A stretch of DNA of 64,000 nucleotides, taken from positions 110,850 to 174,849 of the forward strand of contig NZ_BPLU01000067.1 in NCBI RefSeq assembly GCF_019656315.1, read 5' to 3'. This document shows, piece after piece, positions 46,775 through 55,982 of this stretch (position 1 is the stretch's first letter; every line of letters starts with the position of its first letter). The notes under the pieces were generated by a model that ran no database searches, was not told the origin of the DNA, and saw nothing but the letters and a program-made list of their open reading frames with translations. This DNA comes from Flavobacterium sp. UMI-01 (GTDB taxonomy: Bacteria; Bacteroidota; Bacteroidia; Flavobacteriales; Flavobacteriaceae). The translations under genes and the position numbers were made by a program.

Positions 46775-48763
46775 ATGAATTTCCAAGTCGTATCCGATTA
46801 CCAACCCAAAGGAGATCAACCAGAAGCTATTAAAAAATTAGCTCAGGGCATCCGTGAGGGTGACGAACACCAAACACTATTAGGAGTAACGGGTTCAGGA
46901 AAGACATTTACTGTTGCCAATGTGATTCAGGAAGTGCAACGCCCTACGCTGGTCTTGGCACACAATAAAACTTTAGCAGCCCAATTGTATTCGGAATTCA
47001 AACAATTTTTCCCTAATAATGCGGTAGAATATTTTGTTTCTTATTACGATTATTACCAACCAGAGGCTTTTATGCCAGTAACAGGAGTTTTCATTGAAAA
47101 AGATTTGTCTATCAACGAAGAACTCGAAAAGATGCGTTTGAGCACCACCTCTTCGCTACTTTCGGGAAGAAGAGACATTCTTGTGGTCGCTTCTGTTTCT
47201 TGTTTGTATGGTATTGGAAATCCTGTCGAATTTCAAAAAAATGTGATTGCTATCGAAAGAGATCAGGAAATCTCTCGTACCAAATTACTACACAGCTTAG
47301 TACAAAGTTTATATTCTCGAACTGAAGCCGACTTTGCGCCTGGGAATTTTAGAATCAAAGGTGATATTGTCGAAGTCTATCCAAGTTATGCTGATGACGC
47401 TTATCGCATTCACTTTTTTGGTGATGAAATTGAAGAAATTGAATCTTTCGACATTAACACTTCAAAAGTAATTGAACGTTTTGAAAAACTAACGATTTAC
47501 CCCGCCAATATGTTTGTGACTTCACCTGATGTATTGCAAGGAGCGATTTGGGAAATCCAACAAGATTTGGTCAAACAAGTCGATTATTTCAAAGAAATAG
47601 GCAAACATCTCGAAGCAAAACGTTTGGAAGAACGCACCAATTTTGACCTAGAAATGATTCGGGAATTAGGATATTGTTCGGGTATCGAAAATTACTCTCG
47701 TTACCTAGACGGCAGGCAAGCAGGTACGCGACCGTTCTGTTTGTTGGATTATTTCCCAAAAGATTATTTGATGGTCGTGGACGAAAGTCACGTAACCCTC
47801 TCACAAGTGCACGCCATGTACGGTGGTGACCGAAGCCGTAAAGAAAATTTAGTGGAATACGGTTTCCGTTTACCAGCAGCTATGGACAATCGTCCCTTAA
47901 AATTTGACGAATTTGAAGCCATGCAAAATCAGGTAATTTATGTTTCGGCCACCCCAGCCGATTATGAATTGCAAAAAAGTGGTGGTGTATATGTGGAACA
48001 GGTCATTCGTCCAACGGGATTATTGGATCCTATTATTGAAATTCGTCCTAGTTTGAACCAAATTGACGATTTGATTGAAGAAATCCAACAACGGTGTGAA
48101 TTGGACGAACGTGTTTTAGTAACCACACTAACCAAACGAATGGCAGAAGAATTGGCTAAATACTTGACCAAAGTTTCCATTCGTTGCCGTTACATCCACT
48201 CTGATGTAGATACACTAGAACGAATAGAAATCATGCAGGATTTGCGAAAAGGCTTGTTTGATGTCTTGATTGGTGTCAACTTATTACGTGAAGGTCTGGA
48301 TTTACCTGAGGTATCATTGGTTGCTATTTTGGACGCTGATAAAGAAGGATTCTTACGTTCGCATCGTTCGCTTACGCAAACCATTGGTCGAGCCGCTCGT
48401 AACCTCAACGGAAAAGCCATCATGTATGCAGATAAAATCACCGCCAGTATGCAAAAAACCATTGATGAAACAGAATACCGTCGTACCAAACAAATCAATT
48501 TTAATACGGCTAACAATATTGTTCCAAAAGCATTAAACAAAAAAATTGACAGTGCTTTTACCAATAATAAATTGGTGGAATACGAATTAGGACATACGTT
48601 ACACACAGCTGCTGAACCCGAAACGGAATATTTATCGAAAGCAGAAACAGAGAAACGCATTCGCGAAAAGCGAAAAGCCATGGAAAAAGCCGCCAAAGAA
48701 CTCGACTTTATGCAAGCCGCCAAATTGAGGGATGAGATAAAAGCTTTACAGGAAAAATTATAA
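46775..48763 (+). CDS. uvrB: Excinuclease ABC subunit B
   Basis: A 662-residue nucleotide-excision repair helicase. Walker A is GVTGSGKT at 37-44, the beta-hairpin that probes damage is YYDYYQPEAF near 90-99, the DEAD-like DESHV lies near 334, and the UVR motif closes the protein with EKAAKELDFMQAAKLRDEIK. It loads onto damaged DNA with UvrA and recruits UvrC. Length matches bacterial UvrB. Neither uvrA nor uvrC is nearby. A bidirectional terminator follows. Confidence 0.98.
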   Translation: MNFQVVSDYQPKGDQPEAIKKLAQGIREGDEHQTLLGVTGSGKTFTVANVIQEVQRPTLVLAHNKTLAAQLYSEFKQFFPNNAVEYFVSYYDYYQPEAFMPVTGVFIEKDLSINEELEKMRLSTTSSLLSGRRDILVVASVSCLYGIGNPVEFQKNVIAIERDQEISRTKLLHSLVQSLYSRTEADFAPGNFRIKGDIVEVYPSYADDAYRIHFFGDEIEEIESFDINTSKVIERFEKLTIYPANMFVTSPDVLQGAIWEIQQDLVKQVDYFKEIGKHLEAKRLEERTNFDLEMIRELGYCSGIENYSRYLDGRQAGTRPFCLLDYFPKDYLMVVDESHVTLSQVHAMYGGDRSRKENLVEYGFRLPAAMDNRPLKFDEFEAMQNQVIYVSATPADYELQKSGGVYVEQVIRPTGLLDPIIEIRPSLNQIDDLIEEIQQRCELDERVLVTTLTKRMAEELAKYLTKVSIRCRYIHSDVDTLERIEIMQDLRKGLFDVLIGVNLLREGLDLPEVSLVAILDADKEGFLRSHRSLTQTIGRAARNLNGKAIMYADKITASMQKTIDETEYRRTKQINFNTANNIVPKALNKKIDSAFTNNKLVEYELGHTLHTAAEPETEYLSKAETEKRIREKRKAMEKAAKELDFMQAAKLRDEIKALQEKL

Positions 48764-48764
48764 A

Positions 48765-48797
48765 AAAACCGTTGTCCTAAGAAAACAACGGTTTTTG
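48765..48797. terminator. Bidirectional terminator between uvrB and the lipocalin-like gene
   Basis: AAAACCGTTGT and ACAACGGTTTT form an 11-bp stem around an 8-9-nt loop with T-tracts on both strands. Confidence 0.88.
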
Positions 48798-48816
48798 GTA
48801 TTTAAAATCTAAACTT

Positions 48817-49287
48817 TTAATTAGCTCCTTTTCTGAAAATATAAATAATAAACGCAAAAGGACTATCTTTAGTAGTTGAAGTCGTTTTTGCATATTTATA
48901 ATCATAAGGAAATCTCACTTTCAAAACCGTGTCTGTCAACTCTACAATCTCTAGGTTTCTTGAGCCAAATTCATCAGAATTTGCCGTAGTAATCGTCTTG
49001 TCATTTAAAGTCCATGTTCCATTGTAGTCAACTGTGTTAGAACAATCATCATAGTAACTTTCTTTGAGAACAGTCCCTCCTAAAAATTGAAGATAATCCT
49101 TTTTTGTTTCGCAATCACTATCCCAATCGTACAAGGTTTCTTTACCAGTAGTATCTACATAACCTGATTGCATAAATTCCCATTTCCCTACTAATAAATC
49201 CTGTGTAGTGGGATCGTCATCTTTTGAACAAGAAACCACACACAAAGAAACCATAAGAGCCAGCATTAGCATTTTTAAATTTTTCAT
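48817..49287 (-). CDS. Lipocalin-like lipoprotein
   Basis: A 156-residue lipoprotein (lipobox CVVSCSKDDD, Cys about 20). The mature protein begins LVGKWEFMQSGYVDTTGKE, the G-x-W signature of lipocalin-like beta-barrels, and has two cysteines (CETKK, CSNTV) that may form a disulfide. Its promoter carries the same paired LytTR-type boxes at the same distance as the divergent surface-protein gene, so both are likely controlled by the neighbouring response regulator. The ligand is unknown. Confidence 0.78.
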   Translation of the reverse strand: MKNLKMLMLALMVSLCVVSCSKDDDPTTQDLLVGKWEFMQSGYVDTTGKETLYDWDSDCETKKDYLQFLGGTVLKESYYDDCSNTVDYNGTWTLNDKTITTANSDEFGSRNLEIVELTDTVLKVRFPYDYKYAKTTSTTKDSPFAFIIYIFRKGAN

Positions 49288-49318
49288 TTTTTATTTATTT
49301 AAGATGTTTAACTTTAAT

Positions 49319-49326
49319 CAAATGTA
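49319..49326 (-). promoter_or_regulatory. Promoter -7 element of the lipocalin-like gene
   Basis: The minus strand reads TACATTTG (TAnnTTTG), 32 bp before the start codon. The LytTR-type boxes begin 44 bp further upstream. Confidence 0.65.
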
Positions 49327-49362
49327 TTATACCCGTTTTAATAAAACCGTTGTGACTTTACC

Positions 49363-49392
49363 AACGGTATGTTTGATTTCACAAACGGTATG
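49363..49392 (-). promoter_or_regulatory. Paired LytTR-type binding boxes, set A
   Basis: AACGGTATG occurs at 49363-49371 and 49384-49392, a direct repeat with a 21-bp period. On the minus strand ACCGTTTGT and ACCGTTGGT each fit the described LytTR box [TA][AC][CA]GTTN[AG][TG], with 12 bp between them. They lie just upstream of the promoter, as expected for an activator. Confidence 0.72.
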
Positions 49393-49428
49393 CTTTAACT
49401 ATTTTGGATTCTATTTCTAAAAAATCCG

Positions 49429-49459
49429 TTACTCCAAAAGAACTGAGCAACGGATTTTT
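49429..49459 (-). terminator. Terminator of the T9SS surface-protein gene
   Basis: On the minus strand AAATCCGTT pairs with AACGGATTT around a short loop and is followed by T5-T6. Confidence 0.8.
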
Positions 49460-49477
49460 GACCAAAAGAAACTTAAC

Positions 49478-51262
49478 CTATTCTTTTACTATTTTTTGTG
49501 TCGTTACTGCTCCATCAACGGCTTCAACACGCACAAAATAATTGCCAGATGATAATGATGAAACATTAATTTGTTTATCTGTAGAACTTAAAACTTGAAT
49601 GCCCAAAACCGAATAAATAGTAGCCAATTTTAATTCTTTCTCCATTTGAATATTCAAAATATCGCTTGCAGGGTTTGGGTAAATGCTTGCTTCAAGGTTG
49701 TTTTTAGAAAAATTAGTAGTTGACAAGTTATTTGTAGAATATAAACTTGTGATATCTGCTTGATTTAAAGCGTAGTTGTAAATTTTCAAATCGTCAATGG
49801 CTCCACTAAAAAAACCTGTAGAATCATATTCTGTCAATCCCAATCTAAAAAAATCCTGATTGTATGGATTGTTAACAGTGTTCCAAATTGCAGCCACACT
49901 TGAAATCAATATCCCATTCTTGTATATTTTTGATGTCGTACCATCATACGTACAAACATAATGATACCAAGTATTGTTTGTATGCGAAGTAGTGATGCTA
50001 TTATTGCCACCAGAACTTGCAAAAAAGATAGATTGTGCTGGTTTAAACAAAAAACCATTCCCATTTGCTGCATCTCCGTAATGAAAAACATAATTATAAT
50101 TAGGGTCTAAAGTTGTTGTTTTTACCCAAAAAGACACGGTTCTACTATTTGAACCATAAGGCAATCCGGTAATTTCTGCTATAGCTCCATTACCTGTCAG
50201 ACTTAAGGCGCTATTTGGATTCTCTTGTCTATCTGATGTATAAGACAGTCCAAAAAAATGACCAAAAGGCGAATTACCATTTACATTATTAGGTGTATTA
50301 TTAAATGTATATTCTGCAATCAATTGTGGGGGTGCAGCAGTAGTAAAAGTCAATAAATCAGTGATTTCAAAACCATTGCTATTAGTTGCTTCGATTCTGT
50401 AATAGTATTGCGTATTAGGCATTAAACCTGTAAAGGTAACACTCCCAGCTGTGTTGGTTGTTCCTGTTGCTGGTACACCAGTAATTTCAGTTTGAATAAT
50501 TCCTCCATCTAGTGTATAAACTTTTGAAGTTGCATTGCTTCCATTGGCGTTTAAGGTGTAATTAATAGTTGCTGTAGTTTGTGTAACTAATGCTGAAACC
50601 CCTGAAATAATCGGAAAAACAGTAGTTGTTGTAAAAGTACCAACAGAGTCACTTGTAGTGGTTCCGTTCGCATTAACCGCTTCAACTTGATAATAATATT
50701 GTCTGTTTGGGGTAAGCCCTGTTAGTAAAGTGCTTCCTGCCGTGTTTGAAGTTCCCGTTGCCGAATTACCCACAACTTGACTTGTCATTGTAGCAATAGA
50801 CAAACCATATTTTACAACAGAAGTAGTATTGAAACCTTGAGCATTTAAAGTATAATTAATAGTAGCACCATTAGTTGTAATTGATGAAGAAGTAACTCCA
50901 GAAATTATTGGGACTAAAGCCGCAGTTGTAAAAGAACCTATGGCAGAGTTAGTATAAACCCCAAATGCAAGTGCACGAAATCTAAAATAATAAGTAGTAT
51001 TGGGTAATAAACCAGTTAAGTTTTTAACAAGATTGTAAGAACCTGCAAAAGTGTTTAGAGACCCTTGATTGGCTGCCGAAGCAACACCCGCAGAAGTTGT
51101 GGCAATTTGATACGATACTTGGTAAGTATTATTCAAATTCATATAAACATTCAAATTTGCTGTAGTGGTTGTCACACTTGAAGCATAAGGAGTACCAAAA
51201 CTAACCTGAGCTTTAGCAAACGAAAATGCCATTATAAAAAAGAAAAGTAAACGTGTTTTCAT
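49478..51262 (-). CDS. Secreted FN3/LamG-like adhesin with type IX secretion signal
   Basis: A 594-residue surface protein. The signal peptide is 1-18 (ending FAKAQ). Three fibronectin type III-like repeats occupy about 20-310; each ends in LPNTTYYFRF- or TPNRQYYYQVEA-like strands. A LamG/concanavalin-like domain lies at about 320-500 (FSGAIDDLKIYNYAL). The final 70 residues (IYPNPASDILNIQM, LSSGNYFVRV, QKIVKE) are the type A C-terminal domain used by the type IX secretion system. The ATG at 51262 is used because the earlier in-frame start at 51289 overlaps the promoter. Probably an adhesin or glycan-binding protein. Confidence 0.9.
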   Translation of the reverse strand: MKTRLLFFFIMAFSFAKAQVSFGTPYASSVTTTTANLNVYMNLNNTYQVSYQIATTSAGVASAANQGSLNTFAGSYNLVKNLTGLLPNTTYYFRFRALAFGVYTNSAIGSFTTAALVPIISGVTSSSITTNGATINYTLNAQGFNTTSVVKYGLSIATMTSQVVGNSATGTSNTAGSTLLTGLTPNRQYYYQVEAVNANGTTTSDSVGTFTTTTVFPIISGVSALVTQTTATINYTLNANGSNATSKVYTLDGGIIQTEITGVPATGTTNTAGSVTFTGLMPNTQYYYRIEATNSNGFEITDLLTFTTAAPPQLIAEYTFNNTPNNVNGNSPFGHFFGLSYTSDRQENPNSALSLTGNGAIAEITGLPYGSNSRTVSFWVKTTTLDPNYNYVFHYGDAANGNGFLFKPAQSIFFASSGGNNSITTSHTNNTWYHYVCTYDGTTSKIYKNGILISSVAAIWNTVNNPYNQDFFRLGLTEYDSTGFFSGAIDDLKIYNYALNQADITSLYSTNNLSTTNFSKNNLEASIYPNPASDILNIQMEKELKLATIYSVLGIQVLSSTDKQINVSSLSSGNYFVRVEAVDGAVTTQKIVKE

Positions 51263-51286
51263 AGTAATTTGATTTAAAATTTGACT

Positions 51287-51294
51287 CAAAAGTA
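51287..51294 (-). promoter_or_regulatory. Promoter -7 element of the T9SS surface-protein gene
   Basis: The minus strand reads TACTTTTG (TAnnTTTG), 25 bp before the start. The distance to the LytTR-type boxes is 44 bp, the same as in set A. Confidence 0.65.
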
Positions 51295-51330
51295 TCTTAC
51301 AAAAAATGAATTCAACCTCCCTAATTCACA

Positions 51331-51360
51331 AACAGTAGGTTTGACTTCATAAATGGTAAT
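51331..51360 (-). promoter_or_regulatory. Paired LytTR-type binding boxes, set B
   Basis: AACAGTAGG (51331-51339) and AATGGTAAT (51352-51360) repeat with the same 21-bp period as set A. On the minus strand ACCATTTAT and ACTGTTTGT each fit the LytTR consensus with one mismatch. The divergent response-regulator gene starts 72 bp further on. Confidence 0.65.
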
Positions 51361-51431
51361 TATTTCACAAAACATTCCATTCGCAAATCAAAACAAACTC
51401 GTATTTTAGCCACAATTAAATCATATCTTAG

Positions 51432-52178
51432 ATGAGAGCCATTATTGTTGATGACGAACCCAAAGCAAGATCTTTACTTAAAAACATTCTTTTGGAATAT
51501 GGAAAAGGAATTGAAATTGTTGGGGAAGCCTCTGATGTCAAAACAGCTGTAAAATTGATCAATTCCACAACGGTAGATTTGGTTTTTTTAGATATCGAAA
51601 TGCCTAATGAAAATGGTTTTTCGTTGTTTGAATACTATGAAAATCCTACTTTCGAAACCATTTTTTGTACTGCTTATTCTGAATATGCCATCAAAGCTTT
51701 TGAAGTTTCGGCAGTAGATTATATTTTAAAACCCATCAGCATTAGCAAGCTACAACTGGCTATTGAAAAGGCCATCAAACAACATGGTCAAAACCAAATT
51801 AACCATCGCATTGCCGTCTTAAAAGAAAACATCACCGTCAATCAGTTACAAAAAATTGCCTTACCACTTTCTGACGGATTGACTTTCGTTAAAATTGACT
51901 CGATTTTATACTTTGAAGCTGACGGTTCTTACACGCATGTCATTACATCGAATGACAAATTTTTAGTGTGCAAAAAAATAAAAGAATTTGAAGAGCTTTT
52001 ACAAAAGGATTCTCGTTTTTTCAGAGTACACCGTTCGTATATGGTCAACATGCAGCAGATAGAAAAATACAATAAAAAAGAAGGGGCTTCCTTAACCTTT
52101 TGCAATAACAAAACCATTCCAATTGCTCGCGAAAAAAAGAATGATTTTGATGCTATTGTTGGCACTTTTAGTGTTTAA
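51432..52178 (+). CDS. LytTR-family response regulator
   Basis: A 248-residue regulator. Residues 1-120 are the receiver domain, with the acidic pair Asp 7/Asp 8 (VDDEP), phospho-acceptor Asp 54 in FLDIEMP, and Lys 100 in YILKPIS. Residues 140-244 are a LytTR DNA-binding domain (KIDSILYFEADGSYTHVITS, FFRVHRSYMVNMQQIEKY). The histidine kinase gene follows 29 bp later on the same strand, a classic LytSR/AlgR pair. The two target-like promoters on the left carry paired boxes of matching type. Confidence 0.95.
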   Translation: MRAIIVDDEPKARSLLKNILLEYGKGIEIVGEASDVKTAVKLINSTTVDLVFLDIEMPNENGFSLFEYYENPTFETIFCTAYSEYAIKAFEVSAVDYILKPISISKLQLAIEKAIKQHGQNQINHRIAVLKENITVNQLQKIALPLSDGLTFVKIDSILYFEADGSYTHVITSNDKFLVCKKIKEFEELLQKDSRFFRVHRSYMVNMQQIEKYNKKEGASLTFCNNKTIPIAREKKNDFDAIVGTFSV

Positions 52179-52207
52179 AAGCATTACTTTTTGGTCTAAA
52201 ACGCATC

Positions 52208-54322
52208 ATGAAAAAATACCATCTACTCTCAATATTTCTAGTTTTTTTTTCTTTTTGTTTAGCACAAAAAACTAATCCTGACACACAATTAAAAAGACAT
52301 CTCAAAAAAGATACTACAAGATGTTTTTTATTAAACCAAATTATCGAGGAAGAAAATGATTACTCTGTCTGGATTGAATATAATAATGAATTAAAAGACC
52401 TTGCTCTCCAAAAATCAAGCGTTGAAAAAGACTCTATTCGTTACAAAACCTATTTGAAATATCTAAGCATCGCTTATAACAATGAAGGTGCCTATAATGT
52501 TTATAAGGAACAATTTGAAAAATCGATTTTAATTTATAAAAAATCCTTCCATGTTGCCTCCAAAATAAATTACAATTACGGAAAAGCATTAGCACTACAA
52601 AATATAGCCACGGCCTTTGACTATTTAGGTAAAATCGACAGCAATTTAGTGTACATGCAAAGAGCTTATTATTATGCTAAACTATCCAAAGATCTCAGCA
52701 ATCAAGCGTATGTCCTCACAGATTTAGGATTTATTCACAATAATCTGGGCAATACCACACTTGCTATTAATTACAACATGAAAGCCTTAAAACTCTTTGA
52801 CAAAATCAATGACGCAGAAGGTTTGGAACGTACTTATTTTTCATTAGCCAGAATATTCGAAAATTTAAAAGAGTACCAAAAAAGTATCTCTTACTACCAA
52901 AAATGTTTGGAAATAGATACTCAACAAAACAATATCGAACGAAAAATATTGATATTATGCTCTCTTACGGCTATCTTTATAAAAACCGACCAAATTGATC
53001 AGGCCCTTACATTAAACAACCAAGCTTTTAGACTCGCTAATAAATATAAAAACACCGACTTTATTGCTACTTCCTATAAAAATTATGGCTTTATTTTTCA
53101 TAAAAAAAAGGAATTAGAAAAAGCTAAGGCCTATTTTCTAAAAGCTTATGCTATTTTTAAAAAAATAAAAAGTGAAGCCAATCAGTCTAAAATTTCGGTT
53201 CATTTAGGAACCATTTATTTTGATCAAAACAACAATAAAAAAGCACTTGAATATGCTTTATTAGGATATTCCCTAGCGGAAAAAACCAATTTTAAGTCTG
53301 ACATCAAATTAGCCGCTGAATTAATCAGTCAAATTTATTTTAAAACGAAAGAGTATAAACAAGCCTACCTATTCCATAAAGCTGCAGCCGAAATCGCAGA
53401 AAAAATATATTTTGACGAAAGTAAAGATATTGCACTCAAAGCAACTCATCGCTACGAAACAGAAAAAAAAGAAAACCAAATCAAATTACTATCTCAAGAG
53501 AAAAAAATTGCCGAATTAAAATCAGAGCGACAAACAACCCTTGTTTTTGTATTAATTACTCTTTTTATTTCAATAGGTGCAGTTAGCTATTTCCTTTTCA
53601 ATCGATACAAAATCAAGAAACAAAACGAACTTTTAAAAATTGAACTTGAAGAAGCACAAAAAACAATTGAAGCGGAGAAAAAAGCAGCTGAAAGTGAACT
53701 TAAAGCATTGAAAAGTCAGATGAACCCCCATTTTATTTTTAATGCATTGAATAGCATTCAAGAGCAATTTATGTTTGGGGATAAAATTACAGCTAACGAA
53801 CAAATGAGCAATTTCACCTATTTGACCAGACAAATATTAGAAGTGTCGGGAAAGAAAAAAATTCCCATTGCTACCGAAATTGAAATTCTGACCAAATACC
53901 TTGAGCTAGAAAAAATGCGTTTTGATAATGATTTTGAATATTTCATCGATATTGCCCCCGCAGTAGATGATGATTATATCCAAATTCCGCCCATGCTCAT
54001 TCAACCTTTTGTTGAAAATAGCATCAAACACGGACTTTTACACAAAGAAGGATATAAAGAAGTACGGCTTCTTTTTGAATTGGATGCTTCTGAAAAACAT
54101 CTCATTTGCACCATACAAGACAACGGGATTGGAAGAACAAAGTCAAATGAAATCAAAGTCAAAAACCAATTAAAACACAACTCCTTTTCCACCCAATCAA
54201 TAGACCAACGCTTAGAAATTTGGAATAAAAATACGAGCAATGCGATAATTTATGAGGACCTCCTTACCAATACGAATGAAGTAATAGGAACAAAAGTAGT
54301 TTTGACAATCGAAATTTATTGA
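52208..54322 (+). CDS. TPR-containing sensor histidine kinase (LytS/YehU-like)
   Basis: A 704-residue sensor. The signal peptide is about 1-20 (FSFCLAQ). About eight TPR-like repeats (residues 60-420) form an extracytoplasmic sensor domain. A membrane helix lies at about 440-462 (TTLVFVLITLFISIGAVSYF). A coiled linker leads to the His_kinase domain with SQMNPHFIFNALNSIQEQF (His near 506) and the ATP-binding QPFVENSIKHG and IQDNGIGRTKS. It would phosphorylate the LytTR regulator. The TPR region suggests peptide or protein sensing. Its stop overlaps the next gene by 7 bp. Confidence 0.93.
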   Translation: MKKYHLLSIFLVFFSFCLAQKTNPDTQLKRHLKKDTTRCFLLNQIIEEENDYSVWIEYNNELKDLALQKSSVEKDSIRYKTYLKYLSIAYNNEGAYNVYKEQFEKSILIYKKSFHVASKINYNYGKALALQNIATAFDYLGKIDSNLVYMQRAYYYAKLSKDLSNQAYVLTDLGFIHNNLGNTTLAINYNMKALKLFDKINDAEGLERTYFSLARIFENLKEYQKSISYYQKCLEIDTQQNNIERKILILCSLTAIFIKTDQIDQALTLNNQAFRLANKYKNTDFIATSYKNYGFIFHKKKELEKAKAYFLKAYAIFKKIKSEANQSKISVHLGTIYFDQNNNKKALEYALLGYSLAEKTNFKSDIKLAAELISQIYFKTKEYKQAYLFHKAAAEIAEKIYFDESKDIALKATHRYETEKKENQIKLLSQEKKIAELKSERQTTLVFVLITLFISIGAVSYFLFNRYKIKKQNELLKIELEEAQKTIEAEKKAAESELKALKSQMNPHFIFNALNSIQEQFMFGDKITANEQMSNFTYLTRQILEVSGKKKIPIATEIEILTKYLELEKMRFDNDFEYFIDIAPAVDDDYIQIPPMLIQPFVENSIKHGLLHKEGYKEVRLLFELDASEKHLICTIQDNGIGRTKSNEIKVKNQLKHNSFSTQSIDQRLEIWNKNTSNAIIYEDLLTNTNEVIGTKVVLTIEIY

Positions 54323-54720
54323 TACGATGCTTCCTTAAAAATACGCAACAACTCATTGATACTGATTTGAGTATCGGGAGCTGCTTTCATTTTTTTGAGT
54401 ACTTTTTTTACTGCATCCAGATTAACCCCCATATGAATGGCAAACTGTTTGATAGCAGTAGCGTCCTTCACAAATAAGATTCCGTCTTTTTGCATTAATA
54501 TGGCCAGTCTGTAAAATTGAAGAATTCGGACATTCTCGTCTTTAATCATTTTTAAGGTTGTTCCTTTATAAAACAACTCCATAAAACCACCTCTTTCAAT
54601 ATCTAACGTATTGGATAACATGAATAAAAAATCAAATTCTTTTTTTTCCAATTGTCCGTTGACAGTTGCATAGGCAATCATGTCCAATAGTAAATTTTTC
54701 TTTTCTTGATAGACGTTCAT
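54316..54720 (-). CDS. Small helical TerB-like protein
   Basis: A 134-residue all-helical acidic protein with KKNLLLDMIAYATVNGQLEK and KEFDFLFMLSNTLDIE, resembling the TerB/DUF533-like helical fold. Related flavobacterial entries have, from memory, been called excinuclease subunit B, which the sequence does not support. It converges on the kinase gene, overlapping 7 bp. Function is unknown. The 243 bp upstream show no promoter that I can defend. Confidence 0.7.
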   Translation of the reverse strand: MNVYQEKKNLLLDMIAYATVNGQLEKKEFDFLFMLSNTLDIERGGFMELFYKGTTLKMIKDENVRILQFYRLAILMQKDGILFVKDATAIKQFAIHMGVNLDAVKKVLKKMKAAPDTQISINELLRIFKEASYQ

Positions 54721-54963
54721 TCCCTCTTTTAATTTGTGCTAATTTATCATATTTTTCACAATAAGCAAAAAACAATTGATTTTTCGATAATATAATTTTA
54801 TTTCGAGGGCTTTTTTGACAAAAACACATCAAAATCTAAATCTAAAAAAATTATATTAACAAAAAAACATCCTGTAAAAACCATAAATACCGTTCTAAAA
54901 CCTGTTTATTCTAACATATTTTTACTAGATTTAGAAAACTATTGAATAAAAGATATTACTACT

Positions 54964-55977
54964 ATGATGGAACTGATTTTAAGGGCTTACGATTTAAAGT
55001 TAAAACATACTTTTACAATATCCAGAGAGTCCATTGACATACAACCTTCATTAATTATTGAACTTAGAAGCGAGGGTTTTAGTGGATTTGGCGAGGCAAC
55101 TTCTAATCCTTATTATCAAATTACCATTCCTAAAATGATAGCCGATTTAGAAGCGGTTCGTTTCAAAATCGAAAATATGCCAGAAGTAAGCCCAGAGCTT
55201 TTTTGGGACACGATGTATCCCTTTCTTCAGGAAGATCTTTTTGCCTTGTGCGCCTTAGATATGGCGTATCATGATTTATATGCGCGTAAAAAAGGAAAAA
55301 AACTTTATGATTTATGGCAATACTCCCCAGAAAAGAATCCGTTGACCAACTACACCATAGGAATTGACACAATTGAAAAAATGGTCGCTAAAATGAAAGA
55401 ACTCCCTTGGCCAATTTATAAAATAAAATTAGGTACTAAAGAAGATATCGCTATTGTAAAAGCACTTCGAAAACATACGGAGGCTATTTTTAGAATAGAT
55501 GCTAATTGTGGATGGGGTGTTGAGGAAACCATAAAAAATGCTATCGAACTACAAAAACTAGGGGTTGAATTCTTAGAACAACCTTTAAAAGCAGAAAATT
55601 GGGAAGGTCATTCCGAAGTTTTTAAAGAATCGGTTTTGCCTATCATTGCAGACGAAAGTTGTATTGTTGAAGAAGATGTCGCCAAGTGTTACCAACATTT
55701 TCATGGTGTAAATATTAAACTCGTAAAATGTGGTGGTCTTACTCCTGCTCGCAGAATGATTCAAGAAGCTAAAACATTAGGTTTGAAAACAATGGTAGGC
55801 TGTATGACTGAATCCTCAGTAGGAATTTCGGCTATAGCCCATTTGTTACCTCAATTAGACTATGTGGACATGGACGGTCCTTTACTTCTGGCAGAGGATA
55901 TTGCTCATGGTGTGAGCATTGAAAACGGAAAAATTGGTTACAGCACATTGCATGGTACAGGAGTTATTCTAAAATAA
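54964..55977 (+). CDS. Dipeptide (L-Ala-D/L-Glu) epimerase, enolase superfamily
   Basis: A 337-residue enolase-superfamily enzyme. Active-site residues are visible: Lys 153/Lys 155 in YKIKLG, metal ligands Asp 179 in RIDANCGW, Glu 205 in LEQP and Asp 230 in IADES, and the second base Lys 252 in IKLVKCGG. This arrangement is that of L-Ala-D/L-Glu epimerases, which help recycle murein peptides. It is the first gene of an operon: the PLP enzyme follows after 5 nt. Confidence 0.92.
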   Translation: MMELILRAYDLKLKHTFTISRESIDIQPSLIIELRSEGFSGFGEATSNPYYQITIPKMIADLEAVRFKIENMPEVSPELFWDTMYPFLQEDLFALCALDMAYHDLYARKKGKKLYDLWQYSPEKNPLTNYTIGIDTIEKMVAKMKELPWPIYKIKLGTKEDIAIVKALRKHTEAIFRIDANCGWGVEETIKNAIELQKLGVEFLEQPLKAENWEGHSEVFKESVLPIIADESCIVEEDVAKCYQHFHGVNIKLVKCGGLTPARRMIQEAKTLGLKTMVGCMTESSVGISAIAHLLPQLDYVDMDGPLLLAEDIAHGVSIENGKIGYSTLHGTGVILK

Positions 55978-55982
55978 GAAAT

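Noticed and set aside
54316..54720. Annotation of the small helical protein as excinuclease subunit B
   Set aside because: It has no Walker motif or UVR motif; the real uvrB is at 46775-48763.
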